From positions 1-64,000 of the forward strand of contig NZ_JAAOIX010000013.1 of NCBI RefSeq assembly GCF_011440395.1: a stretch of DNA of 64,000 nucleotides, given 5' to 3'. Within the stretch, counting starts at the first letter, position 1. Every line of letters starts with the position of its first letter. Made by a program: the position numbers and the translations under genes. This document shows, piece after piece, positions 62,507 through 64,000 of this stretch. This DNA comes from Pseudomaricurvus alcaniphilus. Lineage in GTDB: Bacteria; Pseudomonadota; Gammaproteobacteria; Pseudomonadales; Cellvibrionaceae. The notes below the pieces were generated by a model. It was not told where the DNA came from. It did no database searches and was given only the letters and a program-made list of their open reading frames with translations.

Positions 62507-64000
62507 ATGAAGCAGTCGTTACAACTTAAACTTGGTCAACAACTGACCATGACCCCCCAGCTGCAGCAGGCCATTCGCCTGCTGCAGCTCTCCACACTTG
62601 ATTTACAGGCCGAAATCCAGGAAGCCCTCGACTCCAACCCGATGCTGGAAATCACCGATGAGGAACACGGCGACGGCGAGCAGGCCAACGGCAGCAATGG
62701 GGCGGAAGATAGCGGCGCCACAACCACTGGCGACTCCCAGGCCCTCAACAGCGCCGAAAGTGATGATATTCGAGCCCGCAACGAAAGTGCTGATAACAGC
62801 AACGACAGCACCAGCACTGACAGCGACTGGTCGGACTCCATTCCGGAAGACCTGCCGGTAGACACCAGCTGGGACGACATCTACCAGACAGCTCCCAGCG
62901 GCACTGGCCTGGCGGCACCGGAGCAGGACGATGCCGATTACGACTCCCGACGCAGCGCCAACGATTCCCTCCAGGGCCATTTGATGTGGCAATTAAACCT
63001 GACCCCCATGTCCGATCGCGACCAGGTCATCGCCATGGCAATTATCGACGGGATCGAAGATTCCGGCCTGCTGGGGACCAGCCTGGATGAGATTTTCGAA
63101 GGCCTGGCCACCGAACTGGACGACCTGGAGCTCGACGAAGTGGTCGCCGTATTGCACCGCATCCAGCAATTTGATCCCCCCGGAGTCGCCGCCCGGGACC
63201 TCAGCGACTGCCTGCTGATACAACTGCGGCAACTGCCAGCCAATACCCCGGCGCTGGGCGATGCCAAGCTTATAGTCAGCCAATACCTGGCCCTGCTGGG
63301 CAGCCGTGACTACAAGCAGCTGATGCGCAAGGCCAAGCTAAAGGAGTCGGAGCTGCGCAATGCCATCGCCCTGATCCAGGCGCTCAACCCCCGCCCGGGA
63401 GACCAGATCTACAGCGGTGAGACCGAATACATCGTGCCTGACGTATTTGTAGCCAAGCAGGAAGGCCGCTGGGTGGTGAACCTGAACCCTGACATCGCCC
63501 CTAAAATCCGCATCAATGACACCTATGCGTCGATGGTCAAGCGCGCTGATACCAGCAGTGACAACACTTTCTTGCGCGATAACCTGCAAGAGGCACGCTG
63601 GTTCCTGAAGAGCCTGCAAAGCCGCAACGAGACACTGCTCAAGGTCGCCACCTGTATTGTCGAGAAACAGCGCGGCTTCCTGGATTTTGGCGCCGAGGGG
63701 ATGAAGCCGCTGGTGCTGCACGACGTCGCCGAAGTGGTGGGCATGCACGAGTCAACCATCTCCCGGGTCACTACGCAGAAGTTTATGCATACGCCCCAGG
63801 GCATTTTCGAGCTCAAGTACTTTTTCTCGAGCCACGTCAGCACCGATTCCGGCGGCGAGTGCTCTTCGACCGCAATTCGCGCTATCATCAAGAAGCTGGT
63901 GGCTGCCGAGAATGCCCGCAAGCCGCTCAGCGACAGCAAAATTACCACCTTGCTGGCCGACCAGGGCATCAAGGTGGCCCGGCGCACCATTGCCAAATAC
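62507..64000 (+). CDS. rpoN: RNA polymerase sigma-54 factor (3' end outside window)
   Basis: 498 codons to the window edge. The N-terminal activator-binding region is Gln/Leu-rich ([36 protein letters not shown]), then a long acidic linker (about 45-150), the core-binding domain ([30 protein letters not shown]), the HTH ([23 protein letters not shown]) and finally the RpoN box beginning ARRTIAKY at the last base. Only about ten residues should be missing. It follows lptB as in E. coli. Confidence 0.97.
   Translation, partial: MKQSLQLKLGQQLTMTPQLQQAIRLLQLSTLDLQAEIQEALDSNPMLEITDEEHGDGEQANGSNGAEDSGATTTGDSQALNSAESDDIRARNESADNSNDSTSTDSDWSDSIPEDLPVDTSWDDIYQTAPSGTGLAAPEQDDADYDSRRSANDSLQGHLMWQLNLTPMSDRDQVIAMAIIDGIEDSGLLGTSLDEIFEGLATELDDLELDEVVAVLHRIQQFDPPGVAARDLSDCLLIQLRQLPANTPALGDAKLIVSQYLALLGSRDYKQLMRKAKLKESELRNAIALIQALNPRPGDQIYSGETEYIVPDVFVAKQEGRWVVNLNPDIAPKIRINDTYASMVKRADTSSDNTFLRDNLQEARWFLKSLQSRNETLLKVATCIVEKQRGFLDFGAEGMKPLVLHDVAEVVGMHESTISRVTTQKFMHTPQGIFELKYFFSSHVSTDSGGECSSTAIRAIIKKLVAAENARKPLSDSKITTLLADQGIKVARRTIAKY

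Overview
The window is a piece of a GC-rich gammaproteobacterial chromosome, probably a marine Cellvibrionales/Halieaceae-type bacterium (inferred from gene order and content, with no taxonomic search). Core gene blocks have the usual gammaproteobacterial order: rplM-rpsI-petA-petBC-sspA-sspB, ibaG-murA-hisG-hisD, and caxA-kdsD-lptC-lptA-lptB-rpoN. An AT-richer accessory region fills roughly the first 8 kb.

Accessory region (1-8200). The 3' half of a [2Fe-2S] ferredoxin gene abuts an ISNCY-type insertion sequence with perfect 17-bp terminal repeats. No ferredoxin 5' half lies on the far side. Next comes a mobilization module, MobC-like plus an HUH relaxase with an LPD7-like tail. A heavily palindromic, oriT-like 427-bp gap follows, then small unknown genes, a frameshifted MbcA/ParS-type antitoxin remnant, and an HTH gene. 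An unknown gene is divergent from a C-protein-like Xre regulator, with three palindromes between or across their starts. The region ends at a tRNA-Leu(CAA) gene that I read as interrupted by a 279-nt group I intron in the anticodon loop. Two extra tRNA-Leu 5' fragments sit between this gene and a strong promoter. The intron and the tRNA fragments are the most unusual features of the window.

Core region 1 (8.5-27.2 kb). It carries an exported hypothetical protein, an RDD membrane protein, lptG/lptF (LPS export), pepA, holC and a repeat-bearing unknown. A complete glucosylglycerate pathway follows: glucosyl-3-phosphoglycerate synthase, an MPGP-type phosphatase and a GH13_18 phosphorylase. Then come msrQ/msrP (periplasmic methionine sulfoxide repair), a bacterioferritin-like gene, and a vitamin B12 uptake and assembly operon (btuC-btuD-btuF-cobQ) under a clear cobalamin riboswitch.

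Core region 2 (27.4-46.1 kb). It holds two PilZ proteins, radA, a triple-DnaT-domain protein overlapping a lambda-P-like replication gene, an HD-GYP phosphodiesterase with a third PilZ protein, and parC. Next are lemA with an M48 protease, separated by a 167-bp inverted-repeat element, then a Yip1 protein, cysK, sspB/sspA, a bc1 complex with cytochrome b and c1 fused in one ORF, and ribosomal proteins S9 and L13.

Core region 3 (46.1-64 kb). It holds zapE, an alpha/beta hydrolase, a YhcB/ZapG-like gene, a DegS/AlgW-type protease, a large MASE1-CHASE-PAS-GGDEF-EAL protein, hisD, hisG (short form), murA, ibaG and mlaC. The last block is caxA, kdsD, lptC, lptA, lptB and rpoN, which is cut by the window end. 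mlaFED/mlaB and kdsC, usually found in these last blocks, are absent here. Several layers point to cyclic-di-GMP signalling: three PilZ proteins, one HD-GYP and one GGDEF-EAL.
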